Source: Macquaria australasica (Eukaryota; Chordata; Actinopteri; Centrarchiformes; Percichthyidae). From it: DNA of 64,000 bases. A program made the position numbers and the translations under genes. The DNA lies in contig SEMN01000188.1 of assembly GCA_005408345.1 (NCBI GenBank), positions 1 to 64,000 of the forward strand, in the 5' to 3' direction. The notes beneath the pieces are model-generated. The model searched no databases and had not been told where the DNA came from. It saw only the letters and a list, made by a program, of their open reading frames with translations. This document shows, in pieces, positions 24,653 through 37,700 of the stretch. Each line of letters begins with the position of its first letter. Positions within the stretch are counted from its first letter, which is position 1.

Positions 24653-25480
24653 CGGCATGCTTGCATGTGTTGGGAAGTGTTTTCTACAGTAAGCAGGCAG
24701 TGGTTCATCAGCAGGGTTGTTGGTTGATGACTGATGATGAGATGGAATTTGTTGCAAATCTAAGTGCAAAGTTTTAACTCCGCTAGTTAGTACATATCCT
24801 GCTACAGTTCAGCTGTCAGTGGCCTCTATGTGCTTTTTGTGTTTTTCCCTCTGCCCTTTCATCGTATGTGAAAAAAGAATACCCATATATACTGAGCTCT
24901 TTGCTGTCATGATGTTTGCCAAGAGACAGTGGTATTTACAGTCTGCTGCTCTGTCAAATAAATGTGGCCACATACATCACATATTTGAATATGGCAGCCA
25001 TATTTTTGTCAGGCCTAGCCCCTGTGGTAAATAGATAAATGTGGTTATAATTTATTTCAATAATATTATTGTATTAGGTTCTTACTGCCTTTGCTGCAAA
25101 CACTACAACTACTAATACTACTACCACCCCTAGTACTGCTTCCATTAAACTATGTCCACACTCTACATTTATTTATTAAATGCATCTTCTCAAACTCATG
25201 TATGTAATGAATGAATGAGTTCATAAGTGTGGGACTGGTGCCTGTGCAGCTCAGGGTAGAGCAGCAGAAGCTGAATGGTTGCATACTGTGGAACAGCGCT
25301 CCGTTAAATTTAAAATTGTCAAAAGCCAGAAAGACTTTTAAAGTTCAAGCTTATTTATGGTGCAAGGTTATTGATGAACGTTTAGTTGAGCCATCAAGTA
25401 AAAATCAAATTGTATTTAGGTGTTTTGATGTAATTTAGTATTTTAATTTTATTTTTTGTGTCATGATTTTTAGCCACATA
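23775..25480. other. Non-coding stretch with GT repeats
   Basis: No supported exon. GT-rich patches lie at about 24380-24408 and 24616-24652. Confidence 0.4.
24616..24652 (+). repeat. (GT)n microsatellite
   Basis: About 18 uninterrupted GT units ending at GCCGGCATGC. Confidence 0.9.
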
Positions 25481-25484
25481 AGCT

Positions 25485-25830
25485 GCATGACTCTATGGAT
25501 GCCAATAGATTAATTGGCATGAAATTTGGTGCAGACATGTTCCCCACAGGATGAATAGTGATAACTCTGATTATTCCCTGAATTTTCATCTAGTGCCATC
25601 ACCAGGTCAAGATTTAAATATGTCAAATACTTGAATTTATGACCAAATACCTGCAAAGCTATATCAACATCACCTTCAGTCTCAGCTGTACTTTGTGTTT
25701 AGTGCTAATTGCAAATGTGATGGATGGTGAACATGGCAAACATTATACCTGCTTAACATCACTGTGGCACTGTTACCATGTTAGCATGCTGACATTAGCA
25801 TTTAGTTCAAAGCACTGCTGTGTCTAATAG
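25485..25830 (-). repeat. Family B dispersed repeat, inverted orientation
   Basis: The blocks of the 5890 copy appear in reverse complement and in order: AGCCACATAAGCTGCATGAC, ATTGGCATGAAATTTGGTGC, GAATTTTCATCTAGTGCCAT, GACCAAATACCTGCAAAGC, AGCTGTACTTTGTGTTTAG, CATGTTAGCATGCTGACATT and AGTTCAAAGCACTGCTG. It is largely collinear with the family and non-coding. Confidence 0.75.
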
Positions 25831-25834
25831 AGGA

Positions 25835-27365
25835 TGGATGACGGGTCAGACCTGGTTCAGACAAAAATGTAGAAATGATGTTCGGGTTCGGGTCGGGTTC
25901 AGTCATGTCATACTTGACATGGTGCTTCCTGTTCAGTGCTGGGGTTTGTTATTTACGTGACAACACATGAACACAACACAGTAAATATTCATATAGCCTG
26001 ACTAAGGATGGAGGACGTGTGGAAATTGGCGGTATGGAGGCATTTAGATTTGCTTAATATATTGTCCCATGGATTCTATGTGATTTATGGAGCCATAAAG
26101 AAATACAATTAAAAATACTTCTACTCCTACTGCAAATAAAAATTTGTATCAAAAAACTGCTTCTTTTAAAAATTTAAACTAATATCATATTATTAGTAGC
26201 AACAGTATTAATATCATAATTAATAGTATAAATTATGAAAAACTTTATTATTAGTTTTATATTTTATTATAAGTATTTCTCTGATAGATGAAGCTGTTGT
26301 TGGAAATTGTTCTACCATTTGTACCATTTTTCTGTTATTGTTGGCCATCACAAATGTCAAATTAGCCCGTCATATCTCTTTGGGCTATAATTTTATACAT
26401 GTCATAAGAAAACTCAAGTGTCAGACTCAGCTGGCACCTGCTGTGGGGCTGCCTTTGTGGACAGGGAAGCAAATCACTTTCAATCCCAAATGCTACTCTG
26501 TGAGCTTGGGCAACAGTCCATGAGTTTATGCCCTGAGATGCTATTTAATGAAATGTCTCTTGAGTGCAGACCCTGAGATGAACCTGTAGGTCACTGAAAC
26601 TGTCAGGTTTATGAGGTATGGTATGCAACAACAGTATTGCATTAGTGATATGGGAAAATGCATCCATCACATAAAAAATACAGGCATTTTTCGGCGTGAA
26701 GTGTTTAAATTAAGTTTCCTTCAAAGGCCTGATATGACATGTTCTGTGAAGGAGTGATGACTTGTGTTTCAACATCCTGTCAACAAAATATCACAGTACA
26801 TCAGAACCAGCAGTGTTCTGATCAGCTACGTCATGCATAGTCCTTCATCCAACGCCAGACTGAGGGGCAACTCAGTTTGTTTCCTTCTAGTAAAATCTCC
26901 ACCACATTGCTGTGATGTTTAAGAAATTTGCGGTTTCATGCTCTGCCGGTGTCTTGATTGGGGTTTCATAGCATACCAGGATATGGGAAACAGCGTCAAT
27001 GTTTTATTTCAACCGCAGCACCGTGAGCCAAGCCTTGGCACCGGCAGCGACAGATTGTGAGTAAACATGTCATGTGAGAATGATCACTTTATGCCCATGG
27101 GCTCTTAGATTCAGCTTGCTTTGTTTTCAGCCATTTCTTTCCTTTTGCACTGTCCTTACTGATGTACTTGTGTTCCAGAGCCGAGTAGTAATCTTTAGTT
27201 AACTGATGATAAGATTGGGATAGGAAAGATTTATTGTCCTATTATTGTCTTATAATTATAAATTCACACCTGGGAGCTCCTCCCTAATCCTCCCTGTTCA
27301 CATACCTATACATACTGTAGTACACACATTGGGGATCTGCATACATGCACATATTCTATTACTCT
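25835..27365. other. Non-coding, very AT-rich in the middle
   Basis: A GGGTTCGGGTCGGGTTC motif at about 25881-25900 resembles internal sequence of some fish transposons but cannot be placed. About 26100-26290 is strongly AT-rich with ATTATTAGT repeats. No exon is supported. Confidence 0.4.
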
Positions 27366-27369
27366 ATAA

Positions 27370-27710
27370 TCAAAAAATGACTATGCGTAATGTGAGAGGG
27401 GTCTCTCACAGTGACAAACCTACAAATAATTATCACCAACTTTTCGCATCTTTAAACAGCAGACAGACAAAGTTAGTGCCGCATTTAATAGCTAAAGAAC
27501 TCCTTCAGGAGTAAGTGGAGGCCGAAACAAAGCTAAATATTGGACTTATATTTGTCAGTTGGCCAGAAACACAACTTGCTAATGCTAATGTTTCTTTCAT
27601 GTCTGCTGGATGCTAATGCATTCGCCATATAAGGTGATAATACAGTATGTCTGTACTGTGTTTACAGCTTGCTGTGCTTCCCTTCAAGTGGCCAATTAAT
27701 GCAGGTTTTA
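27370..27710 (+). mobile_element. Family A nonautonomous element, copy 2 (internally deleted)
   Basis: Starts in the AATGACTATGCGTAATGTGA block and keeps GTGACAAACC, AGCAGACAGACAAAGTTAG, TATTGGACTTATATTTGTC and GGCCAGAAACACAACT. It reaches the right end with CAAGTGGCCAATTAATGCAG. The left terminus and the section between AATTATCACC and the AGACAGACAAAG block are missing relative to copies 1 and 4. Confidence 0.7.
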
Positions 27711-27711
27711 G

Positions 27712-30700
27712 GAAATATAATGTATATACAAAAAACTATACAAATGAAACAGAAACTGAGACAAACAAGCTCCAGAAGTAGCTTGTTGAAAATGAAAAAT
27801 GGATACAACACAGGATGACAGTATCCTGTTATTGCTTGAGATGAGTCAGAATTTAATTGCTCACGAAATGCTACTGGAAATCAACCCCTGCTCAACCAAT
27901 CAGCATTCGTTTGCCGCTCCACTGAGCTGTAGCAGTAATGCTGGTAGCAGTATTAGCAGTTTACCAGTCACTTTTGCTGTACAGCTAGACTATTTTTATT
28001 AACCCTAGATGGTTCAGAGCAGAGTGGGCGTGAAAGCTTTTTAACCAGGTGAGAGGAGGACGTAGTGATCAATAGAGGAACGTTTGACCTGCGGACGGAG
28101 AGGACTGTAATCATCCAGATACTACTGACTCTCACAGACACTGCCTGATGCAGCTCCTCAAGCTTCACACACACACACAAAGAAGCTTGGAGCTAATAAT
28201 GGTGTAATTTACACGCAGAAACTTGAGTAGAAACCAGCAGAAAGCTCTCATGCTTATATTTATATCTTTGCTAATATACATGTCAAGATAAAAAAAAGAT
28301 GACTTGTGGTAGAAGGTAACTAAATTTCATTACTTTATAGTAGTGCTGTTGACTGAATTGTATTGCATTATTCTAAGAAGTGTTTCTCTCATCGGCATAA
28401 ATTGGACAAAATATTATCGTGTTTTCAAACAGTATTTTTCAGTTTCAGAGAAGAGAAACGGCTTCAAGGCTGAGACTAAGTGGTTGGTTTCACATGTGTA
28501 TCAGGTTAACTTCCCCACCTCAGTTCAAAAAGCAGTGCAGTCTCTTCCCTTGGCTTTTCAATGGGTCTTTTCATGGAAGACACTTTGACCTGTCATCGTA
28601 GATAAAGTGCAGGTGTCAATAATAAGAATTCATTATGATCCATTTGCTGCTTCAGTTTCAGGGTCCTGTTATTGTGCTTGCTGGCTCACTGTCACACTAT
28701 CACGGCTTACTGGGAAGCCTGAATTAGAACACAACCATCATTATTTTATTAGTAACACCTGTTCTTTTCTCACTATGACAAGTCAAAATGTTTGCTGTGA
28801 AAAACGTCTATGGGAAGCATCTGAGACAGTCCCAAACTGGACTACGTGGCATTTCCTAAAAGCTATGATGAAATCAATTCTTCCATGAAATCAAGACTAA
28901 AACCAAATAAAAATGAACCATTGAAAAACTATGATGAAATGTACCACAATTAAAACTTCATCTTAATTTGAAAAAAAAAGAAAAGAAAAAAAAAAGAACT
29001 AATTACTAAAATACACACGTTGTATGCTCCTGATTTGTAAAACGTATCTGCAGCCCAAAAATGTCTCTTCTTCAGAAGCTGATCTAACTACTTGGACCTG
29101 TAGCAATAATAAGTAGCATGCATCTCAGTAGCATCATGTCTCTGCTAGTAGTGTTAGCCAACGTTAGTGGTTCTTGAACAGAAAAAGTTACAGATTTATG
29201 TAAATGTATCCACAACAATCCCACTGAAAATTAAAGAAGCAGCGAACACAACAGCTGGGACAAACCACAAAAAAACAGGCAAGCCAGTACACCAACATTT
29301 ATAAAAAGGTAAGCTAATGTTAACACTATTAAGGCCTGTAGATACTTTCTGCTATAGTGGTGTTTATCAGTCAGTAGGAATGAGGATTAATGTAGCCCGT
29401 CAACCACCTAAATCTGTCCCTAGATGTTAGCTAACAGTTTTACGTTAACATTAGCCAACGTTTTAGCTGCTTGTTGAAGCTAAATCCAGTCAATGAGTAG
29501 TATTTTAGTTAACAAGTGAGTGAATACAGCTTCTAAAGTAAACTATCACATTCTGGTATAAAACTAATAGACATTGTTCTCAAAAGACCCAGAGTAAAAT
29601 CTAGGAAAATCAGTAAAAGTATATATACACATTCTAATTGTGGCAAAATGCAGGGAATTTGCAGGCAATCCCTATACTGTAGCTGCTGTTGTAGAGTAAA
29701 TCTTTGTCTTTCAGGCTGCCCTGCACTCAAAACCCATCATTCTTGAACCTAAATGCAATTGACAGTCATCTTACAGCCTTGATATTTACATTTGTCTTCC
29801 ACACTGTTGATTTCCATTAAGGAAGCTCAAGCCCCATCCAAGGTCTTCGCAGAATGGATTAACTTCTGTTTAGGGAATAGATAGTATTTTTGCCAAGAAA
29901 ACATGAGCCAGCATAGAAGAAGAAGTATTTAGTCTCAGCCCATAAAATAAGTAAGATTGATGTGGTGTTTGATCAGCCAAAAGGAAGCCTGTCTCTCTCA
30001 CACTCCACCTCCCTCTTTCCACCTCTCCCCACAACAGCTGACATGACTTATAAGGTGGCGGCCTGCACCAACTGAATGCATGACCCTGTTTGTGTCTTGG
30101 AGTTATTGTGCATCGACTCTACATTTGACCACTACCAGAAATACAACACATAGCCACAGGAGGGAAGTCTGACTACTTTATCGTCCAATTGCTCAGCAAG
30201 CATGGAGATTTTAGAGACAGACACGACTACGACTACATTGTAGTCACGCTGAGGATGTTTAAATTTGGGATGAGGAGTGATGGGTGAAGTAAGGATGGGT
30301 GGAAATACAGAAGCTACCAGAACTACCAGAACTGAAATCATTGTGATAAGGGAAAACCTGAATTAATGAGTGGGAAAACATAACAAACTGCTCTGTGACA
30401 TGTAAGCAGGCTCAGTTGAACTCCATTTTGGATGAAAATGGCAAGAGGAAAACATCCAAGTGGTTTCTTCCATGATGACAAAGCCTCCATCCACAGCGCA
30501 GGAGGCTGGCAGTACCTATGGGAGATTTTGGTCTGGCATTTTAGAGGGCATTCATACCTTAGACTTTAGACAGTGCTCTCCACCACCTTCATCAAAATAC
30601 CTAATCAGGGAATTATTTGGTAAAAGTGGTGTTCATCACTCCAGTGGACTTCCAGCTACTTGGAGCGTAAATGCCAAGGAGAACTGAAGCTGTGCTGGTG

Positions 30701-33700
30701 GCTCGTGGTGGCCACTTTAAGTTGTTTTTTTCCTTTTATTTATCACCTGTAGATCTGTACGTGCCAACACCAATCCAGTCCCATCGTGTCCAATTCCCTC
30801 TCTTTCACTACACCCTGTTTCAATCTCAAGTATTTTATTTTCCATGTTTTGTCTAAATACAATATGCAGCACTTTACATGATGAAAGTGAAGATATTTTT
30901 GCATGGGACTACCTACACCTGTACTGACCTACCTCCAACTTATAACAGCCCTACACATCTGAGCTTAGGTTGACTGTATAAGGCCATCTTTACTTCATAC
31001 TGAAACGGTTTCAGCATTTTAAATGGCTTCCAGATGATAATACTGTATATGATATAAATTCCTCACCTTCTTGAGTTTCCTTATTAGACTTAGAGTTTTC
31101 CAGTCCTCCTGTCCAACACGTATCCCATAGCATCTGCAGGACTCTTGAACTGATGTCAACCGCTAACTTAAAAAAAATGCTTGGGTGATTCAACTTCAGT
31201 CTGATATTTACGTAGGTGCAGGGTCTTATTTTCTGACTGGTAACTATAACATTGTGAAATCTGGATCTCGATCGGGCAATTTTAACAAATCATGCATAGT
31301 ACTTGGAAGGACAAAAAGACATTTCTTTGCATGTTTTGGAATGCTATATGGTTTATGGTTTTAAAATGCTATATGCCTTGAAGCCATTAAGACAGGGTGA
31401 GGGGTGAGAATAAAGATCTGCATCTCGGATCAAAACAGCATTTGACTGTGGTTTTAAGTCTTGAGTCAAAAAATATGTGATCCATATGGTGAAAAGTCTG
31501 GTCTGCTTTTAATTGAATAATCTGTGTGAAACATTCAAGATACACAAAGAAGCATGCTGGGCTTATCTCTGTTATGTCCCCAAGTGAGGACACTGATCTG
31601 CTGTTGGTGAATGATGCCAACAAAGAGCTCTGTAGGTAACAAAATAAAACTGTTGTCTCTTTTTCACCGTGCCCTGCTGTTGCCTGCTTTGTTGTACACT
31701 TCTGCTCATGCTTTCTGTTGTAAACTCTCCAACTGTTGCTGCTTTTATTGCTGCTCCTCTGAGCTTGATCATCACTTTGGAGACTGGAGACAGAGCGGAT
31801 GGATGGGCTGTTTTATTATCATATTGTGAGCGGTGCGACTGCTGTCGACTCTTCGCGGCTCTGGCTTCAATGGAGGGACACACACCGGTCAGCATCTAAC
31901 CAGAACAAGCTGTTTTCCATTGCCTCTGCCCGGGCCAGCACATCATTATTTTGTTTGGATGCAGGCCCTGTCACATGTGTGTCACACTCTCTGCACTATA
32001 GCCAATGGTGCACTTTCTTCTACTGCCCAGAGAGTTTGTTATTTATAGTGCTCCCATTACACAAAGGGGGCCATTAGGTGCATGAATAATAAAATATTAG
32101 AAGTGTTTGTTTCTGTGACCACCGCCATCAAATTTGTATTAATTGTGTTCAGGCTTGAGATATTTTTACAGCAAATACCTCATTTGATTTGATGAGTGGG
32201 CTGGGTGAGTGGGGTACCGAGGTCTTATCTGGCCCTGATCGACCAGGTGCCATGCTGACTCAAGCAGTAGGTCTGAAAGGCCTGCGTCACCTGACATCAG
32301 AGTGAAGAGTTTGAAAAGACAGAACTCAATATCATCACATCATCATCACCGTGGGAGCACCGCTATTCGATTAACATGAAATATCAACATCAAAGAGAAG
32401 GCGAGTAAGTAAAAAGAACACTCTTTTACCTTGAAGACATAAGGACAGCACATTGGCGTAAGGATTAGAGGACTGTTTGATGGAGCTCGGAGTCTCCATG
32501 TGGGCAAAACCATGACCAAGACCATGTGAAAGCATATGGATCATGCGAGGACAATGTAATGGAAAACAATGTGCTAACATAATGTTTTCATCAAAGAACA
32601 ATTTCAGAATCATGCTTCAACATTTTATGCGTAATAGAGAAGAAATTAGATGTAGAAAAAATAAATGACAGGAAATAGATTGAAAGCAAAAGGTAAGGCA
32701 ATCCTGATTAAAAGTATGATAACAATCTGTTTTCCTCTTCAGCATAACACTGAAATTAATAAATGAACAAAAGGTTAGAGGATCAGTTTTGCCAGGCATG
32801 CATTTTAACGTCAAAATCTCCTCATCTTAATCATTATATGAATAATGAATGATCCTCCATTCTGCCTTCAACACAACAGCGTCTGATCATCACTAAATCC
32901 AGAGTGCTCGACTTTGTATCTCACATGGGGCTGAATGTCCCTGCTGCTGTGACTCACATCCTCACGTCATCACAAATCCATGACGTTGACGACAGCTGGC
33001 AGCAGCCGAGCACTGCCGGCAACACAGGATGTCACTCAGGGAGTCAAAGGTCAAGGGACAGGAATTAATAAGTGCTGGCTCGCATCAAAGACACGCAACC
33101 CATGGTTCGACACCGTCAGCCAAAGATCAGTCCTTATGATGTCTGTTTATGGGCATGAATCACAGCACAGTGGCATACCATACACTGCAAAGTCTGCCCT
33201 CTGGAGAGTCAGAAATTCTCTTGAGCTCTGGGAGCAGAGGAGAACAGATCAGTCATCTGAATGTGTATGTGTAACAGCCAAAGTGTGTCGGATTTTTAGG
33301 GTAACTAAAGCTGCAATAAGAAACTTTGAGGGGATGAGAGAGGGGAAAGATTTAACACCAACGTGTTCACTATCTGCTGGGAGACATCTTTTTCCTAAGT
33401 TAAGTCCCTGAGACAATGTTTCCCTTCGGCTATGTACCACCCCAAACAAACTCGACCAATCAAATGCTTTAGGCTATAGGTTACCGTAGGTTAAAAGCAC
33501 TGGGTGGTGTTGGGATCTGGCACAGATCCAGACTAAGAATGTGGGAGTCCCATAACCAAAGAAGAAGGTCTGATTGGGAGGCTTAAATAAAGGCAAAACA
33601 TGTTCTTAGGTATTCTTTTTTTAAATAAAAAAATCTGATTTGATTTTGTAAAACATTTCATTTTTATTGTTGTGATTTGATTTGCTGATTCATGTGGGGG

Positions 33701-33850
33701 GAAAGATCTCCAAAGTAAGGATGGGACATTTGTTTCCGGTCCAGCCCCCCGTGTTGTGATTAACACTTAGTTTTCATCTTCACACAATGAAGCAATGTTT
33801 TGACAGAAATAAATAAATGTGCGCTTCTTGTTGTCATTGAATTGGCAAAA
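27712..33850. other. Non-coding stretch, mostly unique
   Basis: Six kilobases without a convincing exon. The 143-codon ORF at 32980-33411 and the 107-codon ORF at 31572-31895 show no domain or plausible splice context. A family C copy lies at 28741 and A-rich sequence at about 28972-28996. About 32050-32340 and 32820-33000 look like unique, non-repetitive sequence of the kind found in conserved non-coding elements, but this is unproven. Confidence 0.4.
28741..28815 (+). repeat. Family C dispersed repeat, copy 2
   Basis: Reads ATTAGTAACACCTGTTCTTT, then TATGACAAGTCAAAATGTTT and GCTGTGAAAAACGTCTATGG. It is collinear with the 4216 copy over about 75 bases. Confidence 0.65.
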
Positions 33851-33854
33851 GTGG

Positions 33855-34446
33855 CATTAAAGGATTTTTTTTTGTTTTGGCCACTTTGGGGGCAGTGGAA
33901 AAACTAAATACATCATTTACATATTGTAGCCTTATAAAGTTGTTAAAGCAAACATTAACAAACAGTTGCCTATTTCTAGCATTGGCATTTATTTAGAGTT
34001 GTGTTTCTGACCTCTTGATGAATGTAAGTCCAATATTCCTTCTCCTTTCAGCTCTGTTTTTGGTCTCCACCAAAACAGAAATATATCTGGCTCTTTAGCT
34101 GCTAAATGCTCCACTATGTTCACCAGCTGGCTGCTAATTTTGTCTGTTGTTTGGTACAGGACAGGTGACGTACAGTAGGTTTATAAGAGATATTTTATGA
34201 AAACAGCTGCCTGATGTGACAGGAAACAATGCTGATGAGAGCTGTGAAAGGGAACCAATACAAAGTTGCAGACCATAAAACAAAAACAATGAGCTGAAAG
34301 ACACTAAAAAGCTCTGTAGAGCTCAGGGGAACTGCAGTGTCGAGTGATAATTCTTTGTGGGCTCATCACTACGAGCGACCACTTTCACATTACACAGTCA
34401 TTTGATCCATTGTATATACCAAAATTTGATTAGTGTAGCTTTAAAA
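33855..34446 (-). mobile_element. Family A nonautonomous element, copy 3 (near full length)
   Basis: In reverse orientation it begins ATTAAAGGATTTTTTTTTG with GGCCACTTTGGGGGCAG. It then carries GAGTTGTGTTTCTGACC, AGTCCAATATTCC, AGCTCTGTTTTTGGTCTCCA, CTTTAGCTGCTAAATGCTCC, AACAATGAGCTGAAAGACAC and GTGTAGCTTTAAAAG at the other end. All are complements of copy 1 blocks. No coding sequence is present. Confidence 0.75.
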
Positions 34447-34580
34447 GCTTTTTAAAGGGTAACAAAAAGATAAATGCTGGATTACTGGGCAATAAAATAT
34501 ATAATGAAAAATGAAATCCACAGAAAATACATTCAGAATGTTTTTCAAATTTAAAACTTTGATGACTTTGATCAATCAAG

Positions 34581-34774
34581 GCCGGTTGGAGCGCCTTGGT
34601 AGCCAAATGGATAAGCACGTGCCACATAACCACAACGCCACCGATTCGACTCCAGTCTGCGACCTTTGTTGCATGTCATGCCCCTCTCTTTTCCCCAATT
34701 TCCTGTCTGCCTCTTCACTGTCACTCTGTCCAATAAAGGCACAAAAAATCCCCAAAAATATCTTAAAAAACGAA
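34581..34774 (+). mobile_element. tRNA-derived SINE with target-site duplication
   Basis: A tRNA-like head carries an A-box (TGGTAGCCAAATGG at 34597-34610) and a B-box (GATTCGACTCC at 34643-34653), the internal RNA polymerase III promoter. The body TGCGACCTTTGTTGCATGTC, CCCTCTCTTTTCCCCAATTT and CCTGTCTGCCTCTTC is the familiar body of a common percomorph SINE. It ends CAATAAAGGCACAAAAAATC and an A-rich tail. It is bracketed by the exact 7-bp direct repeat AATCAAG (34574-34580 and 34775-34781), which marks the insertion. It depends on LINE proteins in trans. Confidence 0.85.
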
Positions 34775-37700
34775 AATCAAGTCTAGTACAACACCATAGA
34801 CAATTATAAACAATCAGAATCAAATCATCTCCTGGGACTGCATTTGTCTTGAAATCCCATTAGAAGTTTGGAATACATTTGTGGCGTCGCAAATTGTCAT
34901 TGCCTTCCACATACTGTCCATTTGCAAAGTCTGCAGAGCAACATTTTGGTCAGAATCCATGGAAAAACATAAATTGTAATTAGGGGTTACATCAGCATGG
35001 GGTGGATGTCGTTCTCCTTCACATGGGAACCCAATTTATGGTCGAATTCTGAGGTTGAAATCACAGAGAAAGTGAAGGCGCAGCTGTCAGTCTGGTTCAG
35101 ACGGGACGACATGGATGGAAACAAGGAACACACAGGGAGGTACACCACTTGAGGTTTCGCTATAGCGTTGTCTTGGGCTGCTGCCTGCATACTTGATCAT
35201 ACCCGGGGGGCTGAGCAGTTCGAGGTCCATGCTGAACACTGTGTGTGGGAAAGATACTGCTGGCAGGTCAGTTTAAGGCAGGTTATTATGATGAAACGAG
35301 GGTTTTCTTCTTGTTTGGACCTGCATGCCTCGTAACACAAGTATAATATACAGAGGATGTAGCACATAGTTGTTGCATACAGTACAATGCAAAACAGGAA
35401 AGAGAGCTATATAAAGTTTCACATGATATAATCTTGGGGATCTTGGGAATGGGGTTAAATGATAGGGTGCATGTCTGTATAGAGGAGGGAAGATGACACC
35501 AAAACCTCTCATGATATAGTGCGTGCAGTTTCCACGCATCTAAACATCATGAAAAACTGATGAGCCAAAGATGACACACAGATGTGTCTTTGCTACATCT
35601 TTGGAGGAAAATACTATACTGAACTCTGGGGGCATGGTAAGCTGTGTGCAGGTCAGTGTCCACACCAGTGACACTGTGATTATGACTGACCTGAGTAAAT
35701 ATTTTACATGGCAAAAATGGGGATTACGGATGAAAGGAGGATAAAAAGCCAACACGTGTGTAATTACATCAGTGCCATGCCCTTTGAGGCCATATCGCCG
35801 GGTACTGCTGAGGTCACATAAGGACACGTACTGTAGCCTACAAGTACTAGCACAGCATGGTGCTATTCAAGGTCTCATAACGGGAAACACAATAATTTAA
35901 CAGGGATGAGCAATCCACAGAGTCCACAGGCAAAAAACAGTGTGGTAGTAATGGCTGGTGTTCATCTCCGAACATCTGTGAATTAACAACCAGGGGCTAC
36001 AGCGCAACATCCAGTAAAATAACAGCAAAATGAAATACTGTCTTCATATCTTCCTTCAATTGATCTCTGAAACACTTCCTGTGGGAGGTGAAAGCCGAGG
36101 ACGATGCCACGTCTCGCAGGCCGCCTGGTGAGTAATAGGAATGAGTCAGGATACCTGCTGCAACTGTGTCCCTGTTATTCTGTGTTAATTCTCTAACATA
36201 TGATCAGGGTTCAAAAAATGGTTTAATTTTAACGAAGTGGTCGTCATAAGATACTGCAGTCAAACGAGACAGATTTGACACAAGGGATTGCTAATTTATG
36301 AACGCAAAGTTGCTAATTAATTTAATAATAATGAATCACACTGCAACTTGGGGCTGAAGCGAGACAGTTTATAAATCAGGGATTTGCCATCTGTGGTTTC
36401 AGATGTTCCTCTGTTGCTGTCTTTAATTTGTGACCTCACAGGTTAATCATCTTGCCAAGACTTGATGTTGAATTGTAAGGGTTTTCTGAGTGAGTTTATC
36501 TTCAGCTGATACTGTACGCTCCTCTGCTGCTCCAGCTGGAAGGATCCGGTCCAAATCTTAGCTACAAATTCTCACAAACCTACAGCGCTGGATGATTTCC
36601 TGGATCGTACCTTTACTCCTAATCAGACCGGTTGCTTGGCACACGGCTTACTGGAATGTGGTGAGAATCAATTATGGGAAACTTGGGAGAGTTTTCGGCA
36701 AGGGAGGCACACACAAATCTATGGGGATGTCAAGGGAAAGAAACTATAAAACTAAATCATACAGTATGCTAAAAAATATTTTCACATTATCCTCTCAGTT
36801 GGTGGTAAAGACTGAGTTCTGAGAATATTTGAAGGCTGTGTTTTTCTTTCCCTCCTTTAATGAATGAGGTATTTTAGGATATCAGGTTCTGTGAAGAGGC
36901 TCTAGATTATTGCTGGGAAAGTACTGTTGTCACCACAAATCAAACTATCAATCACACTGCACGTACACATTCATTTTGAGTGGCTGTGGTCCCTCCTCAT
37001 ATAAAGTATGTGAATTTGTGTGTGTGAGAGAGAGTTAATGTCAAAAGCGTGTCCTGATGTAAATATTAACGGGTATCATACTTTAAAGACAACTAGCATT
37101 CAAGTTTAAAAATGAAAAGGAAACCTGCAGAGCATTCGGTGCAATCTCCTTTGACGAAAATAGCTTGCATTTTCATGTAAACCCTGTGAACGATAAGAGG
37201 AAGTCTGAAGACAAGCAAAGGGTAGAGGAGAGAGGGGATAGATAAAGCACTGGGTTAAAAAAGCAGAGTGGCTCAGCTGTATTTAGCCATGTGTCAAACA
37301 GGGTATGTGGAGATGAGAAACAGCCTTGAGTGCAAGTAACCCTGATGAATGGGCGGATAACCACACAAACACAAAGACAAACATGAATAAGTTGAAAGTC
37401 AGACAGAGGGGACGGGCGGGAGTTGCAAAAAAGAAAGAAATCAATGGGTTTCATTCATGACGCATAGTAAACCTGTAAGTATATTTAGAAGGGACCTTAA
37501 TTACTGTGAGAAAACACTGTGGCACCACTTTAGACAAACCATATTAGGCAAAGGGGACCGAAATGATGAATAAAGGTGAAAGAGAGGAACTTAGGTGATG
37601 TAAACAATTAGGTAATAGTGCGAGTGGGAAAAAAAAATCTTCACAAGCATTGGCTTTACAGCCTCTCAAAAAGGTGACATATAGAAGGAAATCATGCAGA

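Noticed and set aside
32980..33411. 143-codon plus-strand ORF
   Set aside because: No recognisable domain, signal or splice context. One long open frame is expected by chance in 64 kb.
34581..34660. Possible tRNA gene at the start of the SINE
   Set aside because: The B-box is mutated (GATTCGACTCC), the acceptor stem does not pair, and it continues into a SINE body with tail and target duplication.
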